Origin: Toxonevra muliebris
Lineage: Eukaryota; Arthropoda; Insecta; Diptera; Pallopteridae
Direction: 5' to 3'
Assembly: GCA_963691655.1 (NCBI GenBank)
Contig: OY829329.1
Coordinates: 65,714,852-65,778,851, forward strand
Length of the DNA: 64,000 bases
Every line of letters begins with the position of its first letter. The stretch's first letter is position 1. Of the stretch, positions 44,711 to 58,325 are shown one piece after another. The notes below the pieces were generated by a model. That model was not told the DNA's origin and searched no databases. It saw only the letters and a list, made by a program, of their open reading frames with translations. A program made the position numbers and the translations under genes.

Positions 44711-47299
44711 CATTAAGAAATGAGGTTGTGTATGTGGTAATGACGATCTAGCGCTAATTGTGCTCCCTCTGTTGAGCGAGTAGCCACTCTACCTTCCTAT
44801 ACACTCTCTAGTTTTTGAAATGAAATGCTCTCATGAAAGAGCATTCAAAAGAGAAAGAGCAAATTTTGATTGCTTTACGCTCTCTAGCTTAAATTAAACA
44901 TGGTGGGAAACCTTTCTCTCTCTCTCTCTCTGCGCCCCTCTCTCCTCTCTTTCTCTGTTCCTATCTCTCTGTTTTTCTCTGCTCCTCTCTCTCTTTTTCT
45001 CTCACACACATCTACACGCCCTTTCGCTTTCTGCGTTATGCCATTTGTAAGTTCACTACTCAATACTGAAATATATTTTCAACTAAAAATGCATTAAAAA
45101 AAAAATTATAAAGGCAATGCCAAGGTCCCTACACTGATGGCGCTAGTAAATACAAAACATTTAATTTAAAATTTTTAATATTTAAAAGTAAACCCTTTTC
45201 ACGCTTTCTTTACATCTTAAACGATATGCGTGCATAGAAAATAGAAAATAATAATTTATGACACGGTTTTACTTATAGAAAATGTATTTATCTAGGAATT
45301 CAAACATATTTAAGTATAAACTATAAATTAAACCTTTGATGATCGGTTCCCTCATTATAAATTTCACATACGTGCGTGCGTCCACAAAAAAGTAAAAATA
45401 AAAACCAATTTACGAACAACAACAAACAGTAAAGTGTCAAATTAAATATCAGTAAATAAATTGAAATTGTGTCTCATTATAAATTAAAAGCAAATTGTAT
45501 GATAAGTGTGAATCGAACACCAGACTAAAACTAATCAGAGAGAAATGTAAGAAGCAAATATGTACATATAAGGTAAAAAAAAAAAGAAGAAGAAAAAAAG
45601 AAAAAATCTCGGATTAATCAATATTCAAGACACAAAATGAAATAACACCAGCAACGCACGCTTAATTACAACAATAATAAACTACAGCTACCTATAAAAG
45701 TCAATGAACCTCGATGCCTAGATTTGGGTTTATTAAATTTTCTTCCAAAAAACACAAAAAAAAAACACAAAAAAAAGGAATCAAAGGAAGAATGAGATGC
45801 ACATAAACAAGCAAGAACAACACGCTTGAATAATGGTAACCAGAACAATAACAGACAAAAGACAATGCAGCCAAATTTAGTTTTCTAAAGTGGATTTACT
45901 GCAACCAAAAGCAACAACAACAGTAACAACAGTAACAATAATAACAACAACAACATATCCCAAATCTCAGCAGGTAATCAAACGATGACGTTTCTCTCTA
46001 ATGGACTCGTTGTCATGCTGCTTGAATTTTTGAACAAAATTAACTTCTAATGGCTTAAAAGAAAATTAAGTAAGCATTGAATTGGAAGAGTTCAATAGCC
46101 TTTTTTTGTTTCTATTTCTTACTTTTTTGTTTGTGAAGCTGTGTAAGTAGATAGATGCACAGATCAGAATTGTTTTTGTTTTTTTTTTTTTTTTTTGGTT
46201 TTTCTTTTTTCACTTATAAAATTCTAATGAGTTTTCCCATTTTCTATTGATTTTAATTTGTATTGTTGAATTGAGAGTGTGACAGTTTACCGTTTTTGGT
46301 AGCAGCTAAGAAAACAAAAAAAAAGAAGAAAATATAGAAAAGTTTTCGGTTTATGGAAAAAATTTCAAGTAGAAAAATGTTTACTTAAAATGGTATAGAA
46401 GAAAGAGTTGTTTTTTCTTTGTCTACTTGGGTTAAAATGTGTTGGAAAAATCTTGGAGAAAATAATGTATTAATTTTTTTGCTAATTATTTTTATTATTA
46501 TTGGAATGATAATGTTGTATTTAAGATTTAAATATAAAGTGAAATAATATAGAATACTTTTTTGTAGAATTTTTCGGAAGATAAACGGTTTTGAGTATCG
46601 CACACTGGGGTTTTGTACTCGGTTTTCTGGCCAAAAAATCAAAAAATTGATTTTGATGACATAAAACTTTTGGGTATCGGATAAAAGACGACAAAATTCT
46701 GCATCACTAGCAAAAATTATTGTCCTATCTGCCTTAGTATCTTAGTTATAAACAGTCAAAGTAGCAGTATTTTTCATGTTGGTTGCGTGCAATGACAAAA
46801 ATAAATTTTACAGTGCTTTGAAGAGCACTTTTAGAAACACAAACTTTTTTGAATAAATTTTTGATAATGGAGCCTTTAATTTCAGGTATTTCAAGTAGTA
46901 ATGGTATATAATTTTTTTGAATTAAAATCTTCGAATTATTTTTAAGATTTATATCAAAATATGTTTAAAATTGAGGATTTTCTTCCATATATATATATGA
47001 TGTTAAAGTTGTTTCTTAAGTGAGTTTTCGATATATTTTCATTATTTATCTTTGAAGTAGACTATCACCAGTTGGTTTGCAATATTTTGAAGTGCCTTTT
47101 TTGTCCCTTCGGAAAAAAACCAGTTCCAGTTTTGATTTCAAAATTTTACCATATTATCATATTATTGCTAATGTTAAGAATTTTACGTTTTGCTTAGTTT
47201 TTATCGTTTGCTTTCAACTTTATTGTTATTCCCTACAGTCTGTATTTTAAACTATATTTTTTTTTCTCTAAAATAGGTGTTCTTATATCTATTATACAG
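44711..47299. repeat. Non-coding interval with CT and A/T tracts
   Basis: (CT)n at 44915-45000, A-rich stretches at 45575-45605, a (CAA)n region at 45905-45955 and a T run at 46173-46196. No gene is recognised. The part from about 46560 may already belong to the repeat that follows. Confidence 0.5.
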
Positions 47300-48395
47300 G
47301 AAGTGTTTCTATATCTTTCAAAATAACTTACATATTTCACTTATGTGGTAGGTGGTCGTGGTTACCGAGGGATTTGGTTGATTTAAGCACCAAATATTAT
47401 CTATGCTAATATAAAGAAGTGTGTCGAATTGTATCGAATTTGCTTTAGTATTTTCCCAGATATCTAGCTTTGAAAATTTCACATATATGGGAGATGGGCG
47501 TGGTTACTGAGGGATTTGGTTAATTTTTAAACTAAATATTTTGAATGGCAATATAAATAAGTGTGTATAGTTTCATTTAATTTACTTCAGTACTTTGCCT
47601 GATATCACACTTTCAAAATTTCACTTATTTGGGGGGTGGGCGTGGTTAACGAGGGATTTGGTTGATTTTAGTACCAAATATTATCTATGCTGATATAAAG
47701 AAGTGTGTTGAATTGCATTGAATTCACTTCAGTATTTTTTTTCCTGATATCACGTTTGGAAAATTTCACATATATAGGAAGTGGGTGTGGTCACTGAGAA
47801 ACTTGGTTGATTTTTATACTAAATATTTTATATACCGATATAAATAAGTGTGTTTAGTTTCATTTAATTTACTTCAGTATTTTTCCCGAAATCACTCTTT
47901 GAAAATTTCACTTATATAGAAGGTGGGCGTGGTTACTGACGGATTTGATTGATTTTTAAATTAAATATTTTATATACCGATATAAATAAGTGTGTTTAGT
48001 TTCATTTAATTTACTTTAGTATTTTTCCTGAAATCACTCTTTGAAAATTTCACTTATATAGGAGATGGGCGTGGTTACTGACGGATTTGATTGATTTTTA
48101 TATTAAATATTTTATATACCGATATAAATAAGTGTGCTTAGTTTCATTTAATTTACTTTAGTATTTTTCCTGAAATCACTCTTTGAAAATTTCACTTATA
48201 TAGGAGGTAGGCGTGGTTACCGAGGGATTTGGTCGATTTTTATACTAAATATTTTATATGTCAATCTGAACAAGTGTGTTTAGTTTCATTTAATTTACTT
48301 CAGTAGTTTTTCTGATATCACGCTTTGAAAATTTCTCTTATATGGTGGGTGGGCGTGGTTTCGAACCGATTTCACCCATTTTATAAAGAAAACAT
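47300..48395 (+). repeat. ~142-bp tandem array with GGGCGTGG core
   Basis: The motif GGTGGGCGTGG or a close variant occurs eight times, at 47351, 47493, 47635, 47780, 47922, 48063, 48205 and 48348 (spacing 141-145). Each unit has 'tttcacttatat', the G-rich core, 'gagggatttggttgattttt', 'aaatattttatat' and 'agtttcatttaatttactt'. No protein is encoded. Confidence 0.9.
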
Positions 48396-48540
48396 TTCGG
48401 GATGCTAAAAATTCGATTTTGTATTAAAAATAATTTTTGCCAGCTTCTGCGTCGCATCGTTTATCTGTTAAAAATTTTCTATTTTCGCATAAGCATAAGA
48501 GAAAACTAAGCTGATGTTCCAATTTAGATATAACTGTTAA

Positions 48541-49107
48541 CCCTCTCAGGAGAATGTGTGCTTCCCGTTGTAGGAAAAAATCGAAATTTTTCACTAATTT
48601 TTACTTGTCCAGGTTTAGCCGTACGCGAGGTATACAAATATATTTAAATACTCCGACTTACATAAAATGTGTCTCTAGCGACAGAGGAAGGTTCTATCTG
48701 CATAAGAAATTTGTTTTTTTACACATATTTTTATTATTTAGTATTTTTAATAATTTATTGAAATTGAGGACACAAAAAAAAAGAAGAGAGCACAAAAAAA
48801 TTTCAAACGATAGAGGAAAAAGGTGCCCGGACATAACGCCCACGGCCATAACGCCCAAAAAAAATTGTGGGTGTATATAGGTTTACCCATTCGCTTTCAT
48901 AGTAATGTCGAGAAAAACGGAAAAGATTTTTTTTAAGAAGACCAATTTGTGAAAAAGCCTGAAATCTGCATTTTCGTATACATGAAAATTTGGTTTCGTT
49001 TTACTTTTGAAATTTTAATGAAAAAATCAAAAAAACGGTTATAACGCCCATTGGGTGTTCAATGTTCAAATTCATGTACACATATGTGTACGAAAATCCT
49101 GAGAGGG
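48541..49107. mobile_element. piggyBac-type MITE (567 bp)
   Basis: Inverted ends CCCTCTCAGGA are flanked by TTAA at 48537-48540 and 49108-49111, the piggyBac signature. Inside are several 'ataacgccca' motifs in both halves. A 108-codon frame (48554-48880, +) is lysine-rich and matches no transposase I know. Confidence 0.85.
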
Positions 49108-49111
49108 TTAA

Positions 49112-50878
49112 GCTCTCATTTGCATTGGTAAGTGAAAAAAAACTAGTTGGCAATACCGTATTGCTCTCAAATTTGTGGTTATGTAGCGCTCTCTGTAGTG
49201 CTCTTTTTCGCTCTCGTAGTACTTTGTAAATCAATATAATATTTTCTCTTTTTTAACTGTCAAACTATGAAGTGAGAGCAGTGTGTGTGTGTGGCTTTTT
49301 TTTAAATTGAGATCACGAAACACACACACACACACACATAACTTATGCACTTGTGTGCATATATATGATTTGTGATTTGACAGAGCGTAGAGTCTAGAAT
49401 AACGGTGGCCACTTATACATACACAATGATCGATTGAGCACTCATCAGTACGTGTGAAATTTCTTACGCTCATTTGCCTACGTGCAAGTCTTTGATCTAC
49501 GCTGGTCTATATTGAAAAAGAGAGCGCCATATTAGATGCGGCTAACTGTATTATTCTGCCATGAATGCTGCTCTTTTCACTCTCAGAGTGCTTTGTAAAT
49601 TAACTTTTTTTTCTCTTTTCTGTCCCTTTTAATAATTAGATTATGCAAAGGCAAAAAAAAAAAAAAAATAAAACAAATGCATAAAAACGCTTTGAAATGC
49701 ACTATAAAAATAAATAAATATTTCTTTAAATACTTTATATTAATTATTTATGAGTAGAGAAACTTATGAAGATTAAAGTATTAATATTGGTTTCCTCATT
49801 CAATTATGAATGGGAAGGAAAACATTTCTTAAGACTACTAAATACCACATGACACGGTCATTGAACCTTTTGTATTTTGAAAATATTTTTATTATTATTT
49901 TTTTTTTGTTATTTGTTTGTGTGCTTTTGTATTAGAGAACAAGCAGAAGGAACTCCCCAATTTCATTCATTCATTCATTCAATTCGCGCTTACATATAAT
50001 CTTAAGTAACTCACAGGCGACACACATCAACAAGTTGCCAAAAAACATCAACAACAACTAAAGCACGTATAACTATAACAACAACAACAACAGCACCAAC
50101 AATAATAATCATAATAATACTACTATATATATCTACCCATTAGCCAAGCAGAGCTGTGAGCTATAGTGAATGTGTTAGAAAGATATTAATGCGTGAATGT
50201 ACATAAGTGTGAGTGTGAATGTGCATTTGTGTGACACTAAAGCTCACCACTCTCTCCCACTCCCATTCACACACACTCTGACTCGTACTCCCCCTCTCTC
50301 TCTCTCTCTCTCGCTATATCTTATACTATTACTCCTTAGCTCAAACGATTCATGTGAAAAATATTTCAAATCAAACGCGCACTCAGCATTTCAGTGTTGC
50401 TCCTTGTTGTTTTTCTTATTTGTCCTGTTATTGTTGTTGTTGTTGTTGTTGCTGTAGTCTCACAGTTACATGACAACTGCTTAGACCAGTGACAGATACG
50501 CTTTATCGCGAGCTTAAGCAGTCGAGCATGTTTTCTCATATGTTGTTCGGTTGTTGGTTGCTCATTCACTTACTCACTCACTCACTCACTTACTCACTTA
50601 CTCACTTACCAACAACAACACTAACAACATTCTATATCTGAAAAGGGACCTTCTTAACAAACTATAAGGGGAATTCAAAGCTAATGATAGCAAGAGCAAG
50701 ACCAAGAAGCAACAAAGCAAAGAAGTAAATCCTATCAGCAAACACACACGCTCACACTTTCACACTTACGCACACACACACACACTTTCAAACATATTCA
50801 TACTGTCACTTGTATTGTATTTGCTAGTGTGAAGTGAATGTTGTGGAAGAACTAATAGTTTTAGGAAGAGGGCGGGGG

Positions 50879-50912
<34 letters not shown>

Positions 50913-52865
50913 GAGCTATGCTTCTAACGCACCCCCCACATTAGTCACATACATATACTAATCGTTGTGTCCACCCTTAAAGTCTCTGCAGCTACTCGCT
51001 CTTCGGTCGTTTCTTTGCTCGCTAGCAAAACAAATCCAAATGGATTATTTTTTTGAACAGAATGTGTGCAAAATGCGTTTCGTAAAAATATTTCACTAAA
51101 AGCGTTCATAAATTGTATTCTATAAAGCAACAGTTGATAGAACTAGCGGTTTGTATTAGAGTGACAATGAGAAGGCAGTGGGTTCCTTTGGGTTGCTCTC
51201 TGTTGAGTGTTAGATATTTAACTTGGCCAGTGTGAATAATAGTTGGTGGCTGCTGCGATTTGTGTATTTTAGATATACGAAAATGTTTTTATTTTATTTG
51301 TTACTTTGTGTGTGCATAGCGAGAACATATTTGGTTAATAAATTTCGTCAGCTTCGATTTTTTTTTTTTTTTAATATTTTTTTTTTATGTGTAATGTTGT
51401 TTACATATGCCATGCACTCATACATACAAATGCAACATTTTATGTCCACTCATTTTATGGTATTTTGCAAGGGGCTGGCTCTGAGTTGACTGCAAGTGAT
51501 TATTAGTTTGTTGGCGCTGGATTTAGTTAAATGGAATGCTGTAAATAATAAAGATTTAAGCGACTGTCATTTTAAGTGCTATGTAACTACAAAAGACATT
51601 AAACTTTATTGATTTTTTTTATTTAATAAGCGTTATTATGTACAGCGTGCAATTGGATTTATTATGCCCATAAAGTATTATGATTATTTATAAGATTTTT
51701 AGGACACTAGCCCTCCAAAGGAGGCTTAGAATGAGCTGTATTTTTCTGAGGTATCTCACTCTATTCTCCAATTCCTGAAATGCTTTTTTGAGTGCACAGT
51801 GATTTGGAAAGAATTCATTAATATTATCTAAAAGTTAATAATCGAAATCTTGTATCAGTTTCTTCACTAGAGAAAACTTTAAAGGGAATTTCCTACTTAA
51901 TTTTGTTTCAACTTCAGTGAATATCAAAAGATTTTATCTACTATACATAAGTAATTCTGAATAAAGTAATAGTTCTTGAAATTTTATCAATTTTATTCAT
52001 AGTTTACATGATTATAATCGGTATTACTTTATTGTCATTGTTTAATGTGTGATACTTAATTTTTAGCACTGAATATTCAGACACACTCGGAAATCTCAAA
52101 ATTCTGCCCTTTGCATAAAATTTCTTGCTACATTTCCCTTCTTTCACCCTCGATCAATTTGAGATTAGCGAGAGTGAGTCAGCAATAACAATAATCGTTA
52201 TATCCGACGTCGCTTTAAGTTGTCTGCTTGTAATTACAGAATCACAGACACACACACACACATAAACTTATGCAACATAGTATTGCTCACACACACATTC
52301 AATCGCTTACGCATCCCCGCATCCCCATACACTCATACATTTCCCTGTGACTCATTCACTTACCCACAAACCTCTAAAATTTTCGCATACATTAACAAAA
52401 TGAATCTCAGACACAATAATTTAATTAAAACTTTTAACCAATTCAATTTGAGTTGTCCAACTTGATTATAAATGCACATAAATACACAAGAGAAAGTATG
52501 CTGCAGGGATGCTGGGTGGGGTAGGAATAGGGGTAAGTTTTCTATGGTTACAGACAAATATGAATTAAGTTGTTAATTCTAACAATTAATGTTCAATTTT
52601 ATTTTGTTTTTACTTTTAATTACACATGATTGTATTAAGTTTTCATAAACACATAGAAAAAATGAGTAAAGAAAAGCTTAGAAAGTTAATCAATGAATAG
52701 AATGAGATTGCAGTAAATTGAAAGCAATAAGTAAAATTCTAAATAAATTGAGCTCAGTAGAGACTGTAATCCCTCCCAGAAATGCCAATGTTTATGAGAG
52801 TTCTACATTAAATCTTAAATGGCAGTGTAATTAAATTATAGATGCCCTATTTTCAGAGAGTTTAA
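49112..52865. repeat. Microsatellite-rich non-coding interval
   Basis: (CA)n at 49321-49338, (CAA)n at 50080-50100, (CT)n at 50293-50312, (GTT)n at 50427-50450, an (ACTC/ACTT)n tract at 50563-50609, and (TA)n at 50882-50909. Two short stretches (49160-49215, 49505-49600) share 'gctctttttcgctctc'-like and 'actttgtaaat' motifs. No gene is seen. Confidence 0.6.
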
Positions 52866-55620
52866 GAATGGCTTTGGTCCTCCTTTTGATCTCTTTTCAG
52901 GGGTCGGGTTCTTAGTCTGCGCTTTAATCACATTTTTGGACTAGGTTTTGGTTTGGGGTTGAGTCCAAATTTTATCAGATTTCTAGAATGATTCTGGTCT
53001 AAATATTTGTCTAATTTTTACCCTAAAACTGTCGTCCTTGTGGTCTGCCATTTGGTATAATTTTTTATATGACAGTTAGTATGAATTCCGATCAGATTTT
53101 CGGAATGATTTTGGGTCTAGATTTTGGTTCGGTTATTTATCAGATTTTTGGTTTGAGTTTTGGTCTAAATTTTGTTTTAAATTTTTGCCTGGGGTTCGGT
53201 TTCGATTTTGGTTTTATTTTTGTTTGATTATAGTTTGATTTTGAATTGTATTTTAGTCTAATTTTAGGTATAAATTTGGTATTCTCTTGGTTTGTTTTTA
53301 GCCTGAAATTCGGCATAATTTTAGTCTAAATTTTAGTTTGGATTCTGGTCTGAATTATGGCCTTCTTTTCATCATAGATTTGGTAGGATTTTAGGTATGA
53401 ATTCCAATCTGAATTTTGGTGTAAAATTTAATCAAATTTTTTGATTGGTTTTGGATTCTAGTCTAGATTTTGATCAAAGGATTTTATCAGTTTTTTTCCG
53501 GATTGGTTTGGTCTAAATTTTGGTCCAATTTTTGGTCTAAATTTTAGTATGGGATTTGCTAAAATTTTTTAAGTAGATTTTAATTCGGATTTTGATCTAG
53601 ATCCTGCTCTGGTCATTTATCAGATTTTTGTATTGATTTTTGGTCTAGTTTGAATTTTAGTCCAATTTTCAGTCTAAATTTGGTATCTTTTTGGCCAGTT
53701 TTTTAGTGTAAATTTTGGTCTAAATTTCAGTCTGCTTTTTGGCTGAAATTTGGTATGATTTTAAGTATGAATTTTAATTTGAGTTTTGGTCTATACGTTG
53801 CCGTGAGCTTATATCAGATTTGTGTCTTTGGTTTTGGTTTGGATTTCCGCCTAGATCCTGGTCCGGCTATTTATCAGATTTTTAGGTTGATTTTTGATCT
53901 GAAGTTTCATCTAATTTCAGGTTTAAATTTTAGTCCAATTTTTGGTCTAAATATAGTATCTTTTTGGTCTGTTTTTAGTCTGAATTTTGGTCTTAATTTG
54001 AGTTTAGAGACTGGTTTAAATATTGATAATTAAATTTAAAGTTTTGATCAGATTTTTGGACTGGAGTTCGGCTTGGATTTCAGTCTAGATTTTAAACAAA
54101 ATTTTTTATTTTAGTCTAAATTTTAGTCTGACATTTGGTGTATATAATTTTTAATATGATTTTTGGTTTGAATTTCTTTCTTTCAACTTTCGTTTTCAGA
54201 TTTTTGAACTACATTTTGGTTTTGATTTTGGTCCGGTTATTTATTGGATTTTTGGATTGATTTTTGATCTAAATTTTGATGTGGTTTCTGGTTTGAATTT
54301 TATTCCAGTTTTTGTTCTAAATTTTGGTGTGGTTTCTGGTTTGATTTTTATACCAGTTTTTGGTTTTAATTTGGTACCTTTTGACCCGTTTTTAGAGTGA
54401 AATTTTGTATGATTTTGGTCTGAACTTTAGTTTGTGTTTTGGTCTAAATTTCGATCTACTTTTGAACTGAAATTTGGTTTGATTTTAAGTATGAATTTTA
54501 ATTCGAGTTTTAGTCTATAGGTACTTTAGCGTGAGTTTTGATCAGATGTTTGTCCTAGGTTTTGGTTTGGATTTCGACCTAGATCTTGATCTTACTATTT
54601 ATGAGATTTTTGGATTGATTTTTTGTCTGATTTCAGGTTTAAGTTTTAGTCCAATTTTTGATCTAAATTTGGTATATTTTTAGTCTGGTTTTAGTCTGAA
54701 TTTTGGTCTTAATTTGATTTTGGAGTTTGATTTATGTTTGGGACTTTCAATCTAAAGTTTTGATCTGATTTTTAGACTGGGTTTTGGCTTGGATTTTAGC
54801 CTAGATTTTTATAAAATTTTTGGATTTGATGGTCTAAATTTTATTTCAATATTTGGTCTGACATTTGGTATAATTTTTGGTGTGAATTTTGGTCTAGATT
54901 TTAGTCTAGACTTTGGTCTTGATTTTGGTCTTGATTTTGGTCTTGATTTTGGTGCGGTTATTTAACAGATTTTTGCATTGATTTTTGTTCTAAATTTTGG
55001 TCTAAATTTGGTTTGAATTTTATTCCAATTTTTGGTCTAAATTTTATATATTTTTTTTTTGTCTGTTTTTTATCTGAATTTTTTTGTGATTTTTCTCTGC
55101 GTTACGGTCTATATTTTAGTCTAAGTTTTGGTTTAATTCTTGCTCATCTTTTAGTTTGAGATTTGGTATGATTTTTGGCATGAATTTTAGCATAAACTTT
55201 GATCTGAGTGTTGATTAGAATTTTTGTGAGTTCCGATCAGATTTTTGAATACTTAGGATTTTGGTTTTGATTTTTCGACTGATCTTTGGTTTCGATTTTT
55301 GTATAGGTTTTTTAATCTAAATTTCCATCCGAGTTTTAATTTGTACTTTAGTTTTGGCCTTGGTCTGGAATTTTGTTTGAATTTTGGTTAAATTTTTGGT
55401 CTAAATGTGGTTTATTTTTGGTCTTTTTTTTCTCGTTTTTGGTCTGATATTGCTTTGAATTTCGATATGGATTTGGGTCTTACAATTGGTCTAATTTTTT
55501 GCCTGATGATTTTTAGACCAAAATCCAGTACGAATCTTAGTCCAAATTTGAGTAAAAATTCAATCTAATTTTTCATTAGAATTTTTAGTCTGATTTTTAG
55601 ACTTATTTTTGGTTTGGGAT
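52866..55620. repeat. 2.7-kb degenerate GGTCTAAATTTT repeat
   Basis: Nearly every 9-12 bases the phrase 'ttttggtctaaattttggt' or a variant (gtttga, gtatga, gtccaa) recurs on the plus strand for about 2.7 kb, with strong strand asymmetry (few C, many T and G). Longer super-units ending in 'ttatcagatttttgg' recur every few hundred bases. The 92-codon frame at 53755-54033 is a translation of the repeat. Confidence 0.85.
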
Positions 55621-57437
55621 AGATGTAGTTGTTTGCTTCATAACTATCCTGTAATAAATCAAAATCAGCCTTTATCAAACTTTAGTCTTAGATCTTAGGT
55701 GTTTGATTTAATATTGAATTAGTTTCGTTAGTTTCATCTGTCTAATAAATTTAATCGAATCTTGAATTATGCTGTACAAAGTTTTTAAACATAAATATAA
55801 TAAAATTGTTAATTTAGAATCAAACTTATTTGTAAAATAATAATAATAATTTAAGCTTATGAAACATAATTTTTAATAGGAAATATTTGTAAATTAAGGA
55901 ACAAGTTTATGTGAAAAAGTTTGAGCACAACAAAATAAAAAATGGGAAGAAATTTATATGCATACATAAAAGAAACGTGTTGCATTTTAAATACTATATT
56001 ATACTAAAGCAAGTAAAAAAGGGAGAGCGAAAGAGAGTAAAAGAGTGAGAAAGAGGGAAAATTGTTTACATAATGAAATACTAAATAAAGTATAAGAGTA
56101 CATGCAGTAACAGCTACGGCAACGGAAGGAAGTTCACAAGCTTTTCAGTAAAACGGAAGTTTCACAGTACCGCGCCAACGCCAATACCTGTCACACTTAC
56201 GACACGGCAGACATAGCCAAACACATACATATACAACGGCATAGCAAGTATATGACTACACACACACATATAAATATTTCTATACGTAAAACTAGCAAAA
56301 ATTACCTGTGCATTATAGGAACTTTTACATGCACACACATGCATAAACAACGACACACATATACAAATTTCACATTTTCATTGTTATACGCGCATATATT
56401 TATGCTTATGCATTGGTAGTCAACATGGGTGACGCTGTCATCGTTGCCATCATGCAAAGCTGCCACTAGACCACTTTACTAGTTTACTAGCAAAAAATTA
56501 CAAAATTAACCAAAAAAAAAAGCAAAAATTTTATACGAAACAACGCACACAATGACAGTATTAGCTGAAAAGTTCTAAAAATTATAATCACATACTTGCA
56601 GAAAAATATGCGACTCGTATAAAAACATTCTATATAAAACTATTTAAACTTATACTTTTTTAAGCTAAAGTTTTAAAAAACATAAACTTCTTTGAAGAAA
56701 ATTTTTTTTATTTTTTTTTATTTTTGTGCTTGTACCTCTATCATGTTTTGATTGCTTTTTTCCACACACACACACAAACTCAAAGTGAATATCCTAAAAA
56801 GGATTTGGTTGGTTTCAACTACTAGCAGGTAGCCAGTAAAGCAACATTTTTTGAAGTGTCCACTGGCAATAATATATATGCAAAAGAAAGATGGACAGGC
56901 AGACAGACAGTAAGAAAGAGGATTTTCGTATTAACTTGGTTGCCAGTTAGGAAGGAATTAAAAGATTTTGAATAGAGGAAAGAAATTTAAATACTATTTC
57001 GATTTGTCAACCTCAAACTTTTCTTGGTGTTCTGATATTCACCCAGAAATATTTTCAATAATATAATGCCAAGGTCAATTCAAGATTGAACTGCACATAA
57101 TTGTCTGTTATTTTTATTTTTTTCTTCTGAAGTATTCTCATTCTCAACTGAACGACACTTAATCTAATCTCGATTATAGAACCATAGACAACTTATGATC
57201 CATATTATCTATTAAAGTTTTCAACCATGGCTGCCGATTTAAAGTCGTTAATGAAAGAAATGCGGCTTACTAAAAAACAGAGAAAAACAAAGTTTCCTTT
57301 ATAATTATTTACCAAATATTAAGTGGAAAGCTTAGAGATCCAAACTTTTTGGATAAAAATGAGATTGTGAATGCATTTTGGGCGCGCACATTCGCATTTA
57401 CAACATAAAAAAAAATATTCTATGGCAAGTGTTGTGT
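55621..57437. other. AT-rich non-coding interval
   Basis: No gene found. A (GACA)n-like stretch lies at 56895-56910 and a (CA)n tract at 56764-56775. Confidence 0.5.
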
Positions 57438-57654
57438 TAAAGGAGGGGGGGCGGATGCAAGGGGGGGGCGGAAAGGGGGAATTTCCCCTCCCAAAAGATT
57501 TTCAAACACTTAAAAATTTAATAAATTAAACAGGCAAAAAGGTGAACATAATTAGTTATTGTTGTTTATAGTTATTACGATTTACTTTCAATTATAAGAA
57601 TAATGAATAATCTTGCTCATTAAACCACTTCCCTTCTCTATGGAAATGTGTTGA

Positions 57655-58203
57655 AATAATGATGATAACTAAACCAAATAAACCTGAAAAATCAGTGCCC
57701 TTACATAGACCTATAAGTTTGCTGGCAATATTCTCGGAAATATTCGAAGTAGTAGATTGCTAATAATACAAGAAAATAAGAATATACCATAGTTCCGAAT
57801 CATCAATCGTCATAAGCACGGTCCTCCTGAGCAATATCATCAATATTGTCACTAACTTTCTGGAATGCATATTTTTGGACATTCAAGAACCGTTCAAAAA
57901 AGTTTGGCATCAAGGGCTTTTATCCAAATTTACTTCCAGCTCCATTTTATTTGGTCTTAAAGTTCTATGTCAATCATAGTAAATGATGAAACATCAGCCA
58001 AATGTCAAGTGAAAGCAGGAGTACCTTAAGGCAATGTTCTGGGTCCTGCTCTTTATTCGATTTTTACCTGCAACTTGCCTGAAACTGATGGTGTTACTAT
58101 AGCTACTTATCCAGACGATACTGCCATTTTAGCGTCAAATTAATCTCCTACAGAAGCTGCTAATCTAGTTCAGAAACAGCTCGACGACGTTCAACAATGG
58201 TTA
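57655..58203 (+). pseudogene. jockey-like reverse transcriptase fragment, copy 2
   Basis: Frames show MITKPNKPEKSVPLHRPISL, a FRIIN-type block near 57795 where GFRxxHS is expected, and a KAFDKVWH-like stretch near 57890. Next come CQVKAGVP (stop) GNVLGPALYSIF near 58008-58065 and YPDDTAILAS near 58110, where the usual box is FADD/YADD. QKQLDDVQQWLL follows. The order and motifs match 11774-12540, but divergence is high. It is dead. Confidence 0.75.
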
Positions 58204-58204
58204 C

Positions 58205-58325
58205 TTCGTGGATGAGTGCTTGACTGGAGTTGCAACTGCCACAGGTTCGATTCCCAGATGGGGTTAAATTCTGAAAAAAATGTCCAAATGGATTGTTCTA
58301 ATAAAATGACGTGACTTAAGCACTA
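58205..58325 (+). mobile_element. tRNA-derived SINE copy 2
   Basis: GGATGAGTGCTTGACTGGAG, box B GGTTCGATTCC at 58244-58254 and the body 'aaaaaaatgtcc', 'taataaaatga' match 17898-18045. It follows the jockey fragment without a gap. Confidence 0.6.

Noticed and set aside
46590..48540. Whole interval as one transposon starting at CACACTGGGG
   Set aside because: I found no matching inverted end or target duplication on the right side.
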